From Rhodopseudomonas julia (GTDB lineage: Bacteria > Pseudomonadota > Alphaproteobacteria > Rhizobiales > Afifellaceae), in assembly GCF_030813515.1 (NCBI RefSeq), contig NZ_JAUSUK010000002.1:1612001-1676000 (forward strand): a stretch of 64,000 bases of DNA. The letters are read 5' to 3'. A program made the position numbers and the translations under genes. Shown here piece after piece: positions 8,540 through 17,338 of this stretch (position 1 is its first letter; the number at the start of each line of letters is the position of its first letter). The notes under the pieces were generated by a model that saw only the letters and a list, made by a program, of their open reading frames with translations, had not been told where the DNA came from and did not search any database.

Positions 8540-9529
8540 ATGGACATAGCGATGATTGGTCTCGGCCGCATGGGCGCGGGACTTTCCCGGCGCCTGATGG
8601 CGTCAGGCCACACCCCCTTCGTCTTCGACCGCAACCAAAGTGCGATCGATGCTCTCGCCAGCGAGGGCGCGCGCCCGCTCGCGGCGCTGAGCCAGGTCAC
8701 CGCGCTCGCGCCGCCCCGCGCGGTCTGGGTCATGCTCCCGCATGGCGAGGCGACGGAAAGCACGATCCGCGCCCTCGCCGACATCCTCTCTCCCGGCGAC
8801 TGCATCATCGACGGCGGAAATTCTTATTATAAGGACGACGTGGCGCGGCGCAGCTTCCTGGAGCCGAAAGACATTGCCTATCTCGACGTCGGTGTTTCCG
8901 GAGGCATCTGGGGAGAGCGCGAAGGCTTCTGCATGATGATCGGCGGTCCGGACGCAGAGGTTGCGCGTCTCGATCCCATCTTCGCTTCCCTCGCGCCGGG
9001 CATCGGCGATCTCCCCGAGACACCCGGCCGCGATGGGCGCGATCCCCGGCCGGCGCAGGGTTATATGCATTGCGGGCCGGCAGGCTCCGGCCATTTCGTC
9101 AAGATGATCCATAACGGCATCGAATACGGGCTGATGCAGGCTTATGCGGAAGGTTTCGACATCCTGCGCAATGCCGGCACGGCTGCGCGCCCAGAAAACG
9201 AGCGTTTCGACCTCGATTGTGCCGACATCGCCGAAGTGTGGCGCCGCGGTTCGGTGATCCGCTCATGGCTGCTCGATCTTTCGGCCGCAGCGCTCGCCAA
9301 GGACCAGGCGCTTGAATCGTTCCGTGGACATGTCGCCGATTCCGGCGAGGCCCGCTGGACATTGGAGGCCGCCGTCGAGGAAGAGGTGTCGGCTGCCACC
9401 ATCGCCTCTGCCCTGTTCGCCCGCTACCGTTCCAGACGGGAAAGCACCTTTTCCGACAAGCTGCTTTCGGCGCTGCGGGCCGAGTTCGGCGGCCATATCG
9501 AGGGCGGGAGCAAGAGCGAAAGAGCATGA
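8540..9529 (+). CDS. gnd: 6-phosphogluconate dehydrogenase, short decarboxylating type
   Basis: A 329-residue protein of the short (about 300-330 residue) 6-phosphogluconate dehydrogenase class, often NAD-linked (YqeC/GndA-like), rather than the 470-residue enterobacterial form. It has the dinucleotide motif IGLGRMG (6-12), the substrate motif GGNSYYKDD, the VGVSGGIWG loop and the catalytic Lys/His region [13 protein letters not shown]. It oxidises 6-phosphogluconate to ribulose 5-phosphate and CO2 in the pentose phosphate pathway. The start is 36 bases after the SDR stop, with a CAGGAGAACCC ribosome site. Confidence 0.88.
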   Translation: MDIAMIGLGRMGAGLSRRLMASGHTPFVFDRNQSAIDALASEGARPLAALSQVTALAPPRAVWVMLPHGEATESTIRALADILSPGDCIIDGGNSYYKDDVARRSFLEPKDIAYLDVGVSGGIWGEREGFCMMIGGPDAEVARLDPIFASLAPGIGDLPETPGRDGRDPRPAQGYMHCGPAGSGHFVKMIHNGIEYGLMQAYAEGFDILRNAGTAARPENERFDLDCADIAEVWRRGSVIRSWLLDLSAAALAKDQALESFRGHVADSGEARWTLEAAVEEEVSAATIASALFARYRSRRESTFSDKLLSALRAEFGGHIEGGSKSERA

Positions 9530-9572
9530 GGCGGGTGCGCAAAGGCTAACAAGCGCCTATCTTGGACGACAT

Positions 9573-11627
9573 ATGAGTGAGGATATCAGCAACGGTGGGG
9601 AGGCGGAGGTCGCACAAACAGCGGACCCGGTCGATTCCGTCTCCTCCGGGGACGAGGTCACGGCCTCCGATACCCCTCGCACGCCCGCGGCAGAGCCGGT
9701 TTCCGGCATTGCATTCGAGGAGCTGCCCCCGGCCGAGCCCGGCGCGGACGTGATTGCGGCCGCCGTCAAGACCCTGCCTAACGCACCCGGCGTCTACCGC
9801 ATGATCAACGAGCACGGTCAGGTGCTCTATGTCGGCAAGGCCCGCAGCCTCAAGAAGCGCGTCGTTTCGTATACGCGGCTCGGCGGCCAGAACAACCGCA
9901 TCGCCCGCATGATCCGCGCCACTGCGGCGATGGATTTCGTGCGCACCCGGACGGAAACCGAGGCGCTTCTTCTGGAAGCGAATCTCATCAAGCGCTTGCG
10001 GCCGCGCTTTAACGTTCTGCTGCGGGACGACAAGTCGTTCCCTTACATCCTGATCACCGGCGATCACGAGGCGCCGATGATCGTGAAGCATCGCGGCGCC
10101 CGCAAACGCGCGGGCGATTATTACGGGCCGTTTGCCTCGGCCGGCGCGGTCGGGCGAACGATCAATGCTTTGCAGAAGGCGTTCCTCATTCGCTCCTGTT
10201 CCGATTCCGTTTACGAGAGCAGAACCCGTCCTTGCCTTCTCTACCAAATCAAGCGCTGCTCGGCCCCCTGCACCGGCGAGATCTCGGTCGACGATTATGC
10301 CAAGCTCGTCGACGAGGCCCGCGCCTTCCTGTCCGGCCGCAGCCAGGCTGTGCGCACAGAGCTCGCCCAGGAAATGGAGGCCGCCTCGTCTCGCTTCGAC
10401 TTCGAGCAGGCCGCGGTTTATCGTGATCGGCTGGCGGCGCTGTCGCATGTCCAGTCCCACCAGGGCGTCAATCCGCAGAGTGTCGAAGAGGCCGATGTCT
10501 TCGCCATCCATCAGGAGGGCGGCATGGCCTGCGTTCAGGTGTTCTTCTTCCGCACCGGGCAGAATTGGGGCAATCGCGCCTATTTCCCGAAGGCCGACAA
10601 GACGATGGAGGCGCCCCAGGTTCTCCAGGCTTTTCTGGCACAGTTCTATGACGACAAACCGGTCCCGAAACTCGTCCTCGCCTCGGAGGAGTTCGAGGAG
10701 CGTGCGCTGCTTGCCGAGGCGCTCAGCGAGCGCGCCGGGCACCGCATCCAGGTCCATGTTCCGCAGCGAGGAGAGAAACGCGAACTCGTCGAGCACGCGC
10801 TGACGAACGCACGCGAAGCCTTGGGCCGGCGGCTGGCGGAAACCTCCAGCCAGGCCCGCCTGCTGCAGGGGCTCGGAGAGGCATTCGGCCTCTCCTCTCC
10901 TCCCCGCCGCGTCGAGGTCTACGACAACAGCCACATCCAAGGAACGAATGCGGTCGGCGGCATGATCGTCGCCGGGCCCGAGGGCTTTTCCAAACCGCAT
11001 TATCGCAAGTTCAACATCCGCTCCGAAGAGATCACGCCTGGCGACGATTTTGGCATGATGCGGGAGGTTCTCACCCGCCGCTTTTCAAGGCTCATCAAGG
11101 AGGCCGGTCCGCGCGCTCCGCAAGAGCAGCCATCCGACGATGGCGGCGAACCACAAAGCGACGCGATACCCGCCTGGCCGGATCTCATCGTCATCGACGG
11201 TGGCAAGGGACAGCTCTCCGCGACGCTGGGAGTCTTGAAGGAGCTCGGGATCGAAGATCAACCCGTGGTCAGCATCGCGAAGGGCCGCGACCGCGAAGCG
11301 GGGCGCGAGACCTTTTTCATGGCGGGAAAAGCTCCCTTCATGCTCCCCCACCGCGACCCAGTGCTCTATTTCATTCAGCGTCTGCGTGACGAGGCGCACC
11401 GCTTCGCCATCGGTTCGCACCGCGCTCGTAGAAAAAAGGCAATGGCTGCCAATCCGCTCGACGAGATTTCCGGGATCGGTCCTTCACGAAAACGTGCGCT
11501 TCTCCGCCATTTCGGAACGGCTCGCGCCGTTAGCCGGGCCGGCGTGGAAGACCTGATGGATGTGGAGGGAATCTCGGAACAAATGGCCGAAATCATTTAC
11601 GACCATTTCCACGAGCACGGCGGCTGA
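9573..11627 (+). CDS. uvrC: Excinuclease ABC subunit C
   Basis: A 684-residue UvrC nuclease of nucleotide excision repair. After an acidic, low-complexity N-terminal extension of about 65 residues come the GIY-YIG nuclease domain (PNAPGVYRM...[14 protein letters not shown]), the Cys-rich segment ([17 protein letters not shown]), the UvrB-binding UVR motif ([14 protein letters not shown]), the RNase H-like second nuclease domain ([22 protein letters not shown]) and C-terminal tandem helix-hairpin-helix motifs ([13 protein letters not shown] and [12 protein letters not shown]). ATG 9573 (MSEDISNGG) gives the rhizobial-style extension; in-frame codons further upstream overlap gnd and are rejected. 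Confidence 0.95.
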   Translation: MSEDISNGGEAEVAQTADPVDSVSSGDEVTASDTPRTPAAEPVSGIAFEELPPAEPGADVIAAAVKTLPNAPGVYRMINEHGQVLYVGKARSLKKRVVSYTRLGGQNNRIARMIRATAAMDFVRTRTETEALLLEANLIKRLRPRFNVLLRDDKSFPYILITGDHEAPMIVKHRGARKRAGDYYGPFASAGAVGRTINALQKAFLIRSCSDSVYESRTRPCLLYQIKRCSAPCTGEISVDDYAKLVDEARAFLSGRSQAVRTELAQEMEAASSRFDFEQAAVYRDRLAALSHVQSHQGVNPQSVEEADVFAIHQEGGMACVQVFFFRTGQNWGNRAYFPKADKTMEAPQVLQAFLAQFYDDKPVPKLVLASEEFEERALLAEALSERAGHRIQVHVPQRGEKRELVEHALTNAREALGRRLAETSSQARLLQGLGEAFGLSSPPRRVEVYDNSHIQGTNAVGGMIVAGPEGFSKPHYRKFNIRSEEITPGDDFGMMREVLTRRFSRLIKEAGPRAPQEQPSDDGGEPQSDAIPAWPDLIVIDGGKGQLSATLGVLKELGIEDQPVVSIAKGRDREAGRETFFMAGKAPFMLPHRDPVLYFIQRLRDEAHRFAIGSHRARRKKAMAANPLDEISGIGPSRKRALLRHFGTARAVSRAGVEDLMDVEGISEQMAEIIYDHFHEHGG

Positions 11628-11662
11628 GACAAAATGGCACCGGTCTTGGCTAACAATCAGCG

Positions 11663-11685
11663 TGACAATTACAAAAGTTTTGTCA
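11663..11685. repeat. Inverted repeat TGACAA-N11-TTGTCA between uvrC and pgsA
   Basis: A perfect 6-bp dyad, TGACAA (11663-11668) and TTGTCA (11680-11685), with an AT-rich centre, in the 112-base gap between uvrC and pgsA. It could be an operator or a weak hairpin. No T-run follows, so it is not a standard terminator. Confidence 0.35.
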
Positions 11686-11739
11686 GGCACTGCTATTGAG
11701 ACCGTTGACACTGCGAGCGGGCAAGGAACAAGCTGAGGC

Positions 11740-12339
11740 ATGAGCATGGAAGCACAAAACGCGGCCCGCACCCCGCACATCCAGGCTTTTACGATACCGA
11801 ACGTCCTGACCTATGGTCGGATAGCAGCGGCGCCGCTTCTTGGCGCCTTTTTCATCCCCGATATCGGTCCCTGGATCGCCTTCGTCATCTTCGTGGCGGC
11901 GTCCATCACGGACTATTTCGACGGGTATCTCGCCCGGATCTGGGAACAGCAATCGGCCCTCGGCCGCATGCTCGACCCGATCGCCGACAAGCTTCTTGTC
12001 GCCGTGGCGATCCTCATTCTGGTGGCGGACGGCATGCTCGCCGGCTGGACGATCTGGGCGGCAATCATCATCTTGATGCGTGAGATCCTGGTCTCCGGTT
12101 TGCGCGAGTTCCTGGCCGAATTGCGCGTGAGCGTGCCGGTCACCAAGCTCGCGAAATGGAAGACGACGATGCAGCTTTTCGCGATCGCTGCGCTTTTGAT
12201 CGCGCCGGCGATCCAGGGCGCCAAGAGCGGCATCATCATCGATCTCGGGCTCGCCTTCTTCTGGCTGGCGGCGATCGTGACGCTCTACACCGGCTATGAT
12301 TATTTCCGCGCGGGCTTGAAGCATCTGGTGGACGAATGA
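11740..12339 (+). CDS. pgsA: CDP-diacylglycerol-glycerol-3-phosphate 3-phosphatidyltransferase
   Basis: A 199-residue integral membrane CDP-alcohol phosphatidyltransferase. The signature D-G-x2-A-R-x8-G-x3-D-x3-D is complete, running from DGYLAR to GRMLDPIADK. It makes phosphatidylglycerol phosphate from CDP-diacylglycerol and glycerol 3-phosphate, the committed step to phosphatidylglycerol and cardiolipin. The start of the mature domain (FTIPNVLTYGRIAAAPLLG) is typical of PgsA rather than phosphatidylcholine synthase. It overlaps moaD by 4 bases (ATGA), an order (uvrC-pgsA-moaD-moaE) I know from many rhizobia. Confidence 0.92.
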   Translation: MSMEAQNAARTPHIQAFTIPNVLTYGRIAAAPLLGAFFIPDIGPWIAFVIFVAASITDYFDGYLARIWEQQSALGRMLDPIADKLLVAVAILILVADGMLAGWTIWAAIIILMREILVSGLREFLAELRVSVPVTKLAKWKTTMQLFAIAALLIAPAIQGAKSGIIIDLGLAFFWLAAIVTLYTGYDYFRAGLKHLVDE

Positions 12340-12593
12340 GCCTCGAACTGCGCTATTTCGCTTGGGTGCGAGAGCGGATCGGAAGCCCAGGAGAGAACAT
12401 CGACGTGCCCAGCGAGGTCACCACTGTCGGCGATCTGATCAGCTGGCTTTCCAGCAAGGATGAGGGCTATGCGGCCGCGTTCGCCGAGCCGGACATCATC
12501 CGCGCCGCGATCGATCATGAGCATGCGGACCATGACACGGCGCTCGCAGGCGCGAAAGAGGTGGCTTTCTTCCCGCCCATGACGGGCGGCTGA
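12336..12593 (+). CDS. moaD: Molybdopterin synthase small subunit MoaD
   Basis: An 85-residue ubiquitin-fold protein ending in the GG dipeptide (FFPPMTGG) whose C-terminal glycine is adenylated and thiocarboxylated to carry sulfur. With MoaE it converts cyclic pyranopterin monophosphate to molybdopterin. Its start overlaps the stop of pgsA (ATGA), pointing to translational coupling, and moaE follows 63 bases downstream. Confidence 0.92.
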   Translation: MSLELRYFAWVRERIGSPGENIDVPSEVTTVGDLISWLSSKDEGYAAAFAEPDIIRAAIDHEHADHDTALAGAKEVAFFPPMTGG

Positions 12594-12656
12594 AGCTGCT
12601 CCGATTGCCGTGGCCCAAAGTGCGCGAGCGCGTGACGACGGCTGAGAAAGTGATTC

Positions 12657-13124
12657 ATGTCCTGCACAATTCGAATCCGGATCCAGCCGCAATCCTTTGA
12701 TATCGAAGAAGAAAGCTCTCGCCTGACCGAGGGGCGCAGCGATGTCGGCGCGCTCGTCACCTTCACCGGCTATTGCCGCGATGAAGGCGGCACGCTCGCC
12801 GCTCTCACGCTGGAGCACTATCCCGGCATGGCGGAAGCTGAAATCAGCCGCATCGCCGAAGAGGCCGTCGCGCGCTGGCCCTTGAGCGGGCTCACGGCTA
12901 TTCATCGTCATGGCCGCATTGTGCCCGGCGAGCCGATCGTGCTCGTGGCTGCCGCTTCGAGCCATCGTCAAGCCGCCTTCGAGGCAGCATCCTTCATGAT
13001 GGACTATCTCAAAACCCGCGCGCCCTTCTGGAAGAAGGAAGAACGCGTCGGTGATCAAGAAGGCGATTGGGTGCAAGCGAAGGCTGTGGACGACGCCGCA
13101 GCCGGGCGCTGGCAGAAGCCGTGA
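12657..13124 (+). CDS. moaE: Molybdopterin synthase catalytic subunit MoaE
   Basis: A 155-residue MoaE protein. Conserved blocks are visible: VGALVTFTGYCRDEGG, LEHYPGMAE, IHRHGRIVPGE and the catalytic lysine segment KTRAPFWKKE, which receives the MoaD C-terminus. It forms the heterotetrameric synthase with the adjacent MoaD product in the cytoplasm. The gene ends 52 bases before a strong bidirectional terminator shared with the convergent ilvE gene. Confidence 0.93.
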   Translation: MSCTIRIRIQPQSFDIEEESSRLTEGRSDVGALVTFTGYCRDEGGTLAALTLEHYPGMAEAEISRIAEEAVARWPLSGLTAIHRHGRIVPGEPIVLVAAASSHRQAAFEAASFMMDYLKTRAPFWKKEERVGDQEGDWVQAKAVDDAAAGRWQKP

Positions 13125-13175
13125 GCGCTGAAGCCGCAGTTCCAGCACGGACTTTCGAACATCCCGCAGACAGCA

Positions 13176-13199
13176 AAAAGGGCGCCGCAGCGCCCTTTT
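13176..13199. terminator. Bidirectional terminator between moaE and ilvE
   Basis: Perfect 10-bp stem AAAAGGGCGC (13176-13185) and GCGCCCTTTT (13190-13199) with a 4-base loop. The arms supply an A-run on one side and a T-run on the other, so it can stop both the rightward moaE and the leftward ilvE transcripts. Confidence 0.88.
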
Positions 13200-13224
13200 C
13201 GAATTCACGATGTGGTCGCGCGCT

Positions 13225-14130
13225 TCAGCCGGCGGCAGCCACCTTCTGAGGTGCCGAAGCCGGCGTCACGGCGGCGATATAATCCTCGAACATCGTCTTC
13301 GAGATCTCGCCCGGCGTGAAGTGATAGGGTCCGATCTCCGAGACCGGCGTCACCTCGGCGGCCGTTCCGGTGATGAAGCACTCGGAGAAACCATCGAGCT
13401 CCTCGGGCATGATCGCCCGCACTTTGACGTCCAGCCCACGCGCCTCCGCGAGCTCGATGACCGTCTGGCGCGTGAGGCCGTTGAGGAAGCAATCCGGTTC
13501 CGGCGTATGCAGGACCCCGTCCTTCACGAAGAAGACGTTGGCACCCGTGCATTCAGCGACCCGGCCGCGCCAATCGAGCATCAGAGCGTCGGCATAGCCT
13601 TTGCTCTCCGCCGCATGTTTGGAGATCGTGCAGATCATATAAAGCCCGGCTGCTTTGGCATGGACGGGCGCAGTGCGCGGATCCGGCCGGCAATAGCTCG
13701 CGATATCGAGCCTGATGCCCTTCAGCCGCTCTTCCGGATCGAAATAGGACGGCCACTGCCAGGCGGCAATCGCCACATTGATCCGGTTTTTCTGAGCCGA
13801 GACGCCCATCATTTCGCTGCCGCGCCAGGCAAAGGGCCGCAGATATGCGTCGGTGAAGTTGTTCACCCGCAGAATTTCGGCCTTCGCCTCTTCGATTTCA
13901 TCCACCGAATAAGGCAGTTTAAAATCCAAGATCTCCGCAGAATTGTGAAGGCGCTGCGTGTGCTGGAGGCTCTTGAAGACTACCCCACCATAGGCGCGCT
14001 CACCCTCGAATACGCAGCTACCGTAGTGAAGACCATGCGTCAGAACATGAATCTTTGCATCGGCCCAGTCGACGAACTCGCCATTGAACCAGATCTTGCC
14101 TTGCATTTTATCGAAGGGAACGCCTGCCAT
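13225..14130 (-). CDS. ilvE: Branched-chain amino acid aminotransferase
   Basis: A 301-residue class IV PLP-dependent aminotransferase. The start (KIWFNGEFVDWADAKIHVLTHGLHYG), the PLP-lysine segment VHAKAAGLYM and the phosphate-binding GTAAEVTPV are those of IlvE. It interconverts Leu, Ile or Val with their 2-oxo acids using 2-oxoglutarate. A good GGAGAAATCA ribosome site precedes ATG 14130. It is divergent from the MarR/response regulator/kinase operon, an arrangement I recall from several rhizobial genomes. Confidence 0.93.
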   Translation of the reverse strand: MAGVPFDKMQGKIWFNGEFVDWADAKIHVLTHGLHYGSCVFEGERAYGGVVFKSLQHTQRLHNSAEILDFKLPYSVDEIEEAKAEILRVNNFTDAYLRPFAWRGSEMMGVSAQKNRINVAIAAWQWPSYFDPEERLKGIRLDIASYCRPDPRTAPVHAKAAGLYMICTISKHAAESKGYADALMLDWRGRVAECTGANVFFVKDGVLHTPEPDCFLNGLTRQTVIELAEARGLDVKVRAIMPEELDGFSECFITGTAAEVTPVSEIGPYHFTPGEISKTMFEDYIAAVTPASAPQKVAAAG

Positions 14131-14246
14131 TGATTTCTCCTACCCTTGAGCTTGCATTGCTTTCGGCGGCGCATCTTGTAAGGTCTGCGGCAAGAGTGCG
14201 CCCTCGTGGACTGTCTCTCCTGCCCCAGCAACCATACACAAACGGC

Positions 14247-14275
14247 TTGACCTTCGTAGTCAACGACGGAAAATA
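14247..14275 (+). promoter_or_regulatory. Candidate promoter with overlapping dyad for the MarR operon
   Basis: TTGACC (14247-14252), 17 bases, AAAATA (14270-14275). The predicted start falls within a few bases of ATG 14283, and no ribosome site is visible, so the MarR transcript may be leaderless. The -35 box is half of a dyad TTGAC-N7-GTCAA (14247-14263), and a third GTCAAC lies at 14277-14282. This layout suits autoregulation by the MarR protein, but binding is inferred. Confidence 0.5.
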
Positions 14276-14282
14276 TGTCAAC

Positions 14283-14798
14283 ATGGCTGACGTAATTACG
14301 CCCTCACGCGAACGGATCGCGCCGATTTTTCCCAAAGAGCGCTACGACGACATAATGTCTTTGCTCTTTTTCGCATATCGAGATTTTATTTCCGATCCAG
14401 ACGCGATCCTCGCGCGCTATGAGTTCGGTCGGGCCCATCATCGAGTGCTGCATTTCGTGACCTGCCACCCTGGTATGCGCGTGGCGGACCTCTTGGACAT
14501 GCTGAAAATCACCAAGCAGAGTCTCGGCCGCGTTTTGAAGCAGCTCATCACCGGAGGTTACATCGAGCAGCAGCCGGGCGAGACCGATCGGCGGGAAAGA
14601 CTGCTCTTCGCCACATCTGAGGGCGAAGCCCTGGCCGCGCGGCTACGCGAACCACAATCTCGCCGAATCGAGAGAGCATTGGCTCACCTCGGGCCCGATG
14701 CGCGGGACACGGTCGCGGACTTTCTGCTCAATATGGTCAATGAAGCGGAACAGGGTGACGTGGCGCGACGGGTGTTTGAGGAAAGAAACAGCGCATGA
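14283..14798 (+). CDS. petP: MarR-family regulator, PetP-like
   Basis: A 171-residue MarR-type winged-helix protein. Recognition elements lie in the middle (MRVADLLDMLKITKQSLGRVLKQL), followed by the beta-wing GGYIEQQPGETDRRERLLF. The segment MSLLFFAYRDF...FGRAHHRVLHFV resembles PetP, the MarR protein encoded with PetR and needed for cytochrome bc1 and respiratory growth in Rhodobacter capsulatus. ATG 14283 is chosen on homology; it lacks a ribosome site and may be leaderless. The stop overlaps the response regulator start by 4 bases (ATGA). PetP identity is by resemblance and by this coupling. Confidence 0.78.
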   Translation: MADVITPSRERIAPIFPKERYDDIMSLLFFAYRDFISDPDAILARYEFGRAHHRVLHFVTCHPGMRVADLLDMLKITKQSLGRVLKQLITGGYIEQQPGETDRRERLLFATSEGEALAARLREPQSRRIERALAHLGPDARDTVADFLLNMVNEAEQGDVARRVFEERNSA

Positions 14799-15511
14799 CT
14801 GTCGTCGAGCAGGCAGTGCCGGCGGAGCTGCCGGACGACGCTCCCCATCTCCTCGTCATCGATGACGACAATCGCATCCGTTCTCTGCTTTCGCGCTTTT
14901 TGAGGAATGGCGGTTACCGCGTGACCGTTGCAGCCTCCGCCGAAGAGGCGAGACGTCACCTCTCGGCCATGACCTTCGATCTTCTCATCGTCGATGTGAT
15001 GATGCCGGGCGAAAACGGCATGGATCTGGTGGCAAGCCTGCGGAAAACCGACGACGTACCGATCTTGATGCTGACAGCGCGTTCGGAGGCGGAAAGCCGC
15101 GTGCGGGGTCTGGAGCTCGGCGCCGACGATTATCTTGCCAAGCCCTTCGAGCCGCGCGAACTGCTTCTGCGTATCAGTAATATCCTTAAGCGGGGAAGCC
15201 CGCCGCCCGTGCGCGAGATCGAATTCGTGCGCTTCGGCCCGTTCACATTCAATCTTGAGCGGGGCGAGCTGAAACGCGGGTTGGAGCCGATCCGTCTCAC
15301 CGACCGCGAGCGCGAATTGCTGACCGCCTTCTCCAGCCGACCGGGCGAGACGGTTCCCCGCCATGAGCTGTTGTCCAGCTCAGATGCGAGTGGCGAGCGC
15401 ACCGTCGACGTGCAGGTCAACCGATTGCGGCGCAAAATCGAAGCCGATCCCTCAAACCCGGTGCATCTGCAGACGGTTCGCGGCATCGGCTACCGGTTGA
15501 TGGTCGACTGA
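14795..15511 (+). CDS. petR: OmpR-family response regulator, PetR-like
   Basis: A 238-residue two-domain response regulator. The receiver domain (about 18-128) has the acidic pocket DDD near residue 23, the phosphoacceptor Asp67 in LIVDVMMPGE, Thr94 and Lys116 (AKPF). The C-terminal OmpR-type winged helix ends SGERTVDVQVNRLRRKIE...VRGIGYRL. It is translationally coupled to the MarR gene and followed 6 bases later by a histidine kinase, its probable partner. PetR of Rhodobacter capsulatus has the same MarR partner; that assignment is by context. Confidence 0.88.
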   Translation: MTVVEQAVPAELPDDAPHLLVIDDDNRIRSLLSRFLRNGGYRVTVAASAEEARRHLSAMTFDLLIVDVMMPGENGMDLVASLRKTDDVPILMLTARSEAESRVRGLELGADDYLAKPFEPRELLLRISNILKRGSPPPVREIEFVRFGPFTFNLERGELKRGLEPIRLTDRERELLTAFSSRPGETVPRHELLSSSDASGERTVDVQVNRLRRKIEADPSNPVHLQTVRGIGYRLMVD

Positions 15512-15517
15512 TTCAGA

Positions 15518-16978
15518 ATGCCGCGAGCGCCGTTCCTTATACGCGCAGTCTCCGCCGTTTTCTCCGACCGCGGCACGCTTGCGCGCCTCAATCACCAAGG
15601 CCTGCGACGGCAGCTCAGACGCTGGCGACGCCGGCTCAAGCGCATCCGTCCGTTCGGAGGGTTCGGCGACCGCCTCATGGGGCGCATGCCGAAAGGGCTC
15701 TTTGCCCGCTCCATTTTGATCGTCGTCACCCCGATCGTCATTCTCCAGGCGATCGTCGCCTATGTCTTCATGGAGAGGCACTGGCAGCTCGTCACCGAAC
15801 GTCTGTCACAATCACTCACAGGCGACATTGCCGCCCTCATTGCGGTGATCGAGCGCTATCCGCACGAGCCGGGTTATCTCGACGTCACGCGGCTCGCTGC
15901 CGACACGTTTCAACTCACCGTTTCCATTTTGCCGCCGGACCCCCTGCCCCCGCCCGTTCCGAAGCCCTTCTTCTCTCTCCTCGACCACACCCTGTCGGAG
16001 CAGATCACTCAGGTGATCGGACGCCCGTTCTGGATCGACACTGTTGGCAATTCCGATCTCGTCGAGATCCGCATTCGGCTCGACGATGTCGTCCTGCGCG
16101 TCTTCGCACCGCGCCGACGCGCCTATGCCTCCAATTCTCACATCTTTCTCGTCTGGATGAGCGGCAGCGCACTTATCCTGCTGGCGATCGCGCTGTTGTT
16201 CTTGCGCAATCAGATCAAGCCGATCGTCGCCCTCGCCTATGCGGCCGAAAGTTTCGGCAAAGGCCGCAACGTGGAGAACTTCAAACCACGAGGAGCACGG
16301 GAGGTCCGACAGGCGAGCCAGGCCTTTCTCGACATGCGCGAGCGCATCGAACGCCAGATCGAGCAACGCACCACGATGCTGTCAGGCGTGAGTCATGATC
16401 TCAGGACCATTCTGACAAGGTTTCGCTTAGAGCTCGCTCTGCTGCCGGAAGGCGAAGAGAGCCAGGCGATGCAGAATGACGTCGAAGAGATGAGCCGCAT
16501 GCTGGAGGATTATCTGGCCTTCGCCAAGGGCGATGCCGGCGAAGAGACGGAAGCCGTCGTGCTGCCCGATCTCCTCGAAACCCTTGCCGAACACACGCGA
16601 TGCAACGGCGATACGGTCGTGTTGAATTTCTCGGGCGAGCCGGAGATCCACGTGCGCCCGACAGCTCTCGCGCGTTGCCTCTCCAACCTTCTCACAAACG
16701 CGGCAAAATTTGCCGATCGCATCGAGATCAGCGCCACCCACCGCGACGGCATCCTGGAAATCAGCATCGACGATGATGGCCCGGGTATTCGCGACGAGGA
16801 TAAGGAGGCGGTGTTTCGCCCGTTCTACAGGCTAGATGATGCCCGCAACGTCGACGTGGGCGGAACGGGGCTGGGGCTTGCCATCGCGCGCGACATTGCG
16901 CGCAGCCATGGCGGGGACATTGCCCTGGAAGACAGCCGGCTTGGCGGGTTGAGGGCGGTGGTGACTATTCCTGCCTGA
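15518..16978 (+). CDS. Membrane sensor histidine kinase
   Basis: A 486-residue EnvZ-class kinase. It has a basic N-terminal stretch, TM1 at about 65-86, a periplasmic sensor of about 120 residues, TM2 at about 208-230, a HAMP linker, the H-box VSHDLRTILTRF with His293, the N-box NLLTNAAKF, the G1 motif DDDGPGI and the G2 motif GGTGLGLAIA. The H-box has Ile298 where most HisKA kinases have Pro (HDLRTPLT). The first 50 residues are rich in Arg, and an in-frame ATG at codon 54 or 57 would give the more usual start, so the N-terminus is uncertain. It probably phosphorylates the adjacent PetR-like regulator. Confidence 0.87.
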   Translation: MPRAPFLIRAVSAVFSDRGTLARLNHQGLRRQLRRWRRRLKRIRPFGGFGDRLMGRMPKGLFARSILIVVTPIVILQAIVAYVFMERHWQLVTERLSQSLTGDIAALIAVIERYPHEPGYLDVTRLAADTFQLTVSILPPDPLPPPVPKPFFSLLDHTLSEQITQVIGRPFWIDTVGNSDLVEIRIRLDDVVLRVFAPRRRAYASNSHIFLVWMSGSALILLAIALLFLRNQIKPIVALAYAAESFGKGRNVENFKPRGAREVRQASQAFLDMRERIERQIEQRTTMLSGVSHDLRTILTRFRLELALLPEGEESQAMQNDVEEMSRMLEDYLAFAKGDAGEETEAVVLPDLLETLAEHTRCNGDTVVLNFSGEPEIHVRPTALARCLSNLLTNAAKFADRIEISATHRDGILEISIDDDGPGIRDEDKEAVFRPFYRLDDARNVDVGGTGLGLAIARDIARSHGGDIALEDSRLGGLRAVVTIPA

Positions 16979-16984
16979 ACGCCC

Positions 16985-17338
16985 CTAAAAAAGCCGCCCA
17001 CCGACGGGCACCTCGAGATTCGGCTCGATCAGCACGACCTCCCCGTCGGCGTCAGGAACGCCAAGCGTCAAAACTTCCGAGCGCATGGGGCCGATCTGGC
17101 GCGGCGGGAAATTCACGACGGCAAGCACCTGCCGCCCGACGAGCTCGCTCGGTTCATAATGCTTGGTGATCTGGGCCGATGATTTCTTCTGCCCGATCTC
17201 CTCGCCAAAATCGATGAGAAGCTTGTAGGCGGGCTTGCGCGCTTCCGGAAACGGGGAGGCCTCGACAATGCGTCCGACACGGATATCGACTTTCAGGAAA
17301 TCGTCGAAGGCGATCGTCTCGCAAACCGAGTCGCTCAT
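16985..17338 (-). CDS. csaA: tRNA-binding protein CsaA
   Basis: A 117-residue single-domain OB-fold tRNA-binding protein of the CsaA type: FLKVDIRVGRIVEASPFPEARKPAYKL, then SSAQITKHY, VNFPPRQIGPMRSEVLTLG and the usual VPVGGRLF C-terminus. CsaA proteins bind tRNA and have been described as chaperones linked to secretion in Bacillus. The start overlaps the stop of the upstream TetR-like gene by 4 bases (ATGA), so the two are translated together. Confidence 0.9.
   Translation of the reverse strand: MSDSVCETIAFDDFLKVDIRVGRIVEASPFPEARKPAYKLLIDFGEEIGQKKSSAQITKHYEPSELVGRQVLAVVNFPPRQIGPMRSEVLTLGVPDADGEVVLIEPNLEVPVGGRLF

Noticed and set aside
9312-9572. Longer uvrC start inside gnd
   Set aside because: The added 87 residues are an out-of-frame reading of the gnd coding region with Pro/Arg-rich sequence; ATG 9573 gives the known type of acidic extension.
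9546-11000. 484-codon open frame on the minus strand
   Set aside because: It is antisense to uvrC, shows no recognisable family, and is the usual consequence of high GC and third-position bias; uvrC accounts for the region fully.
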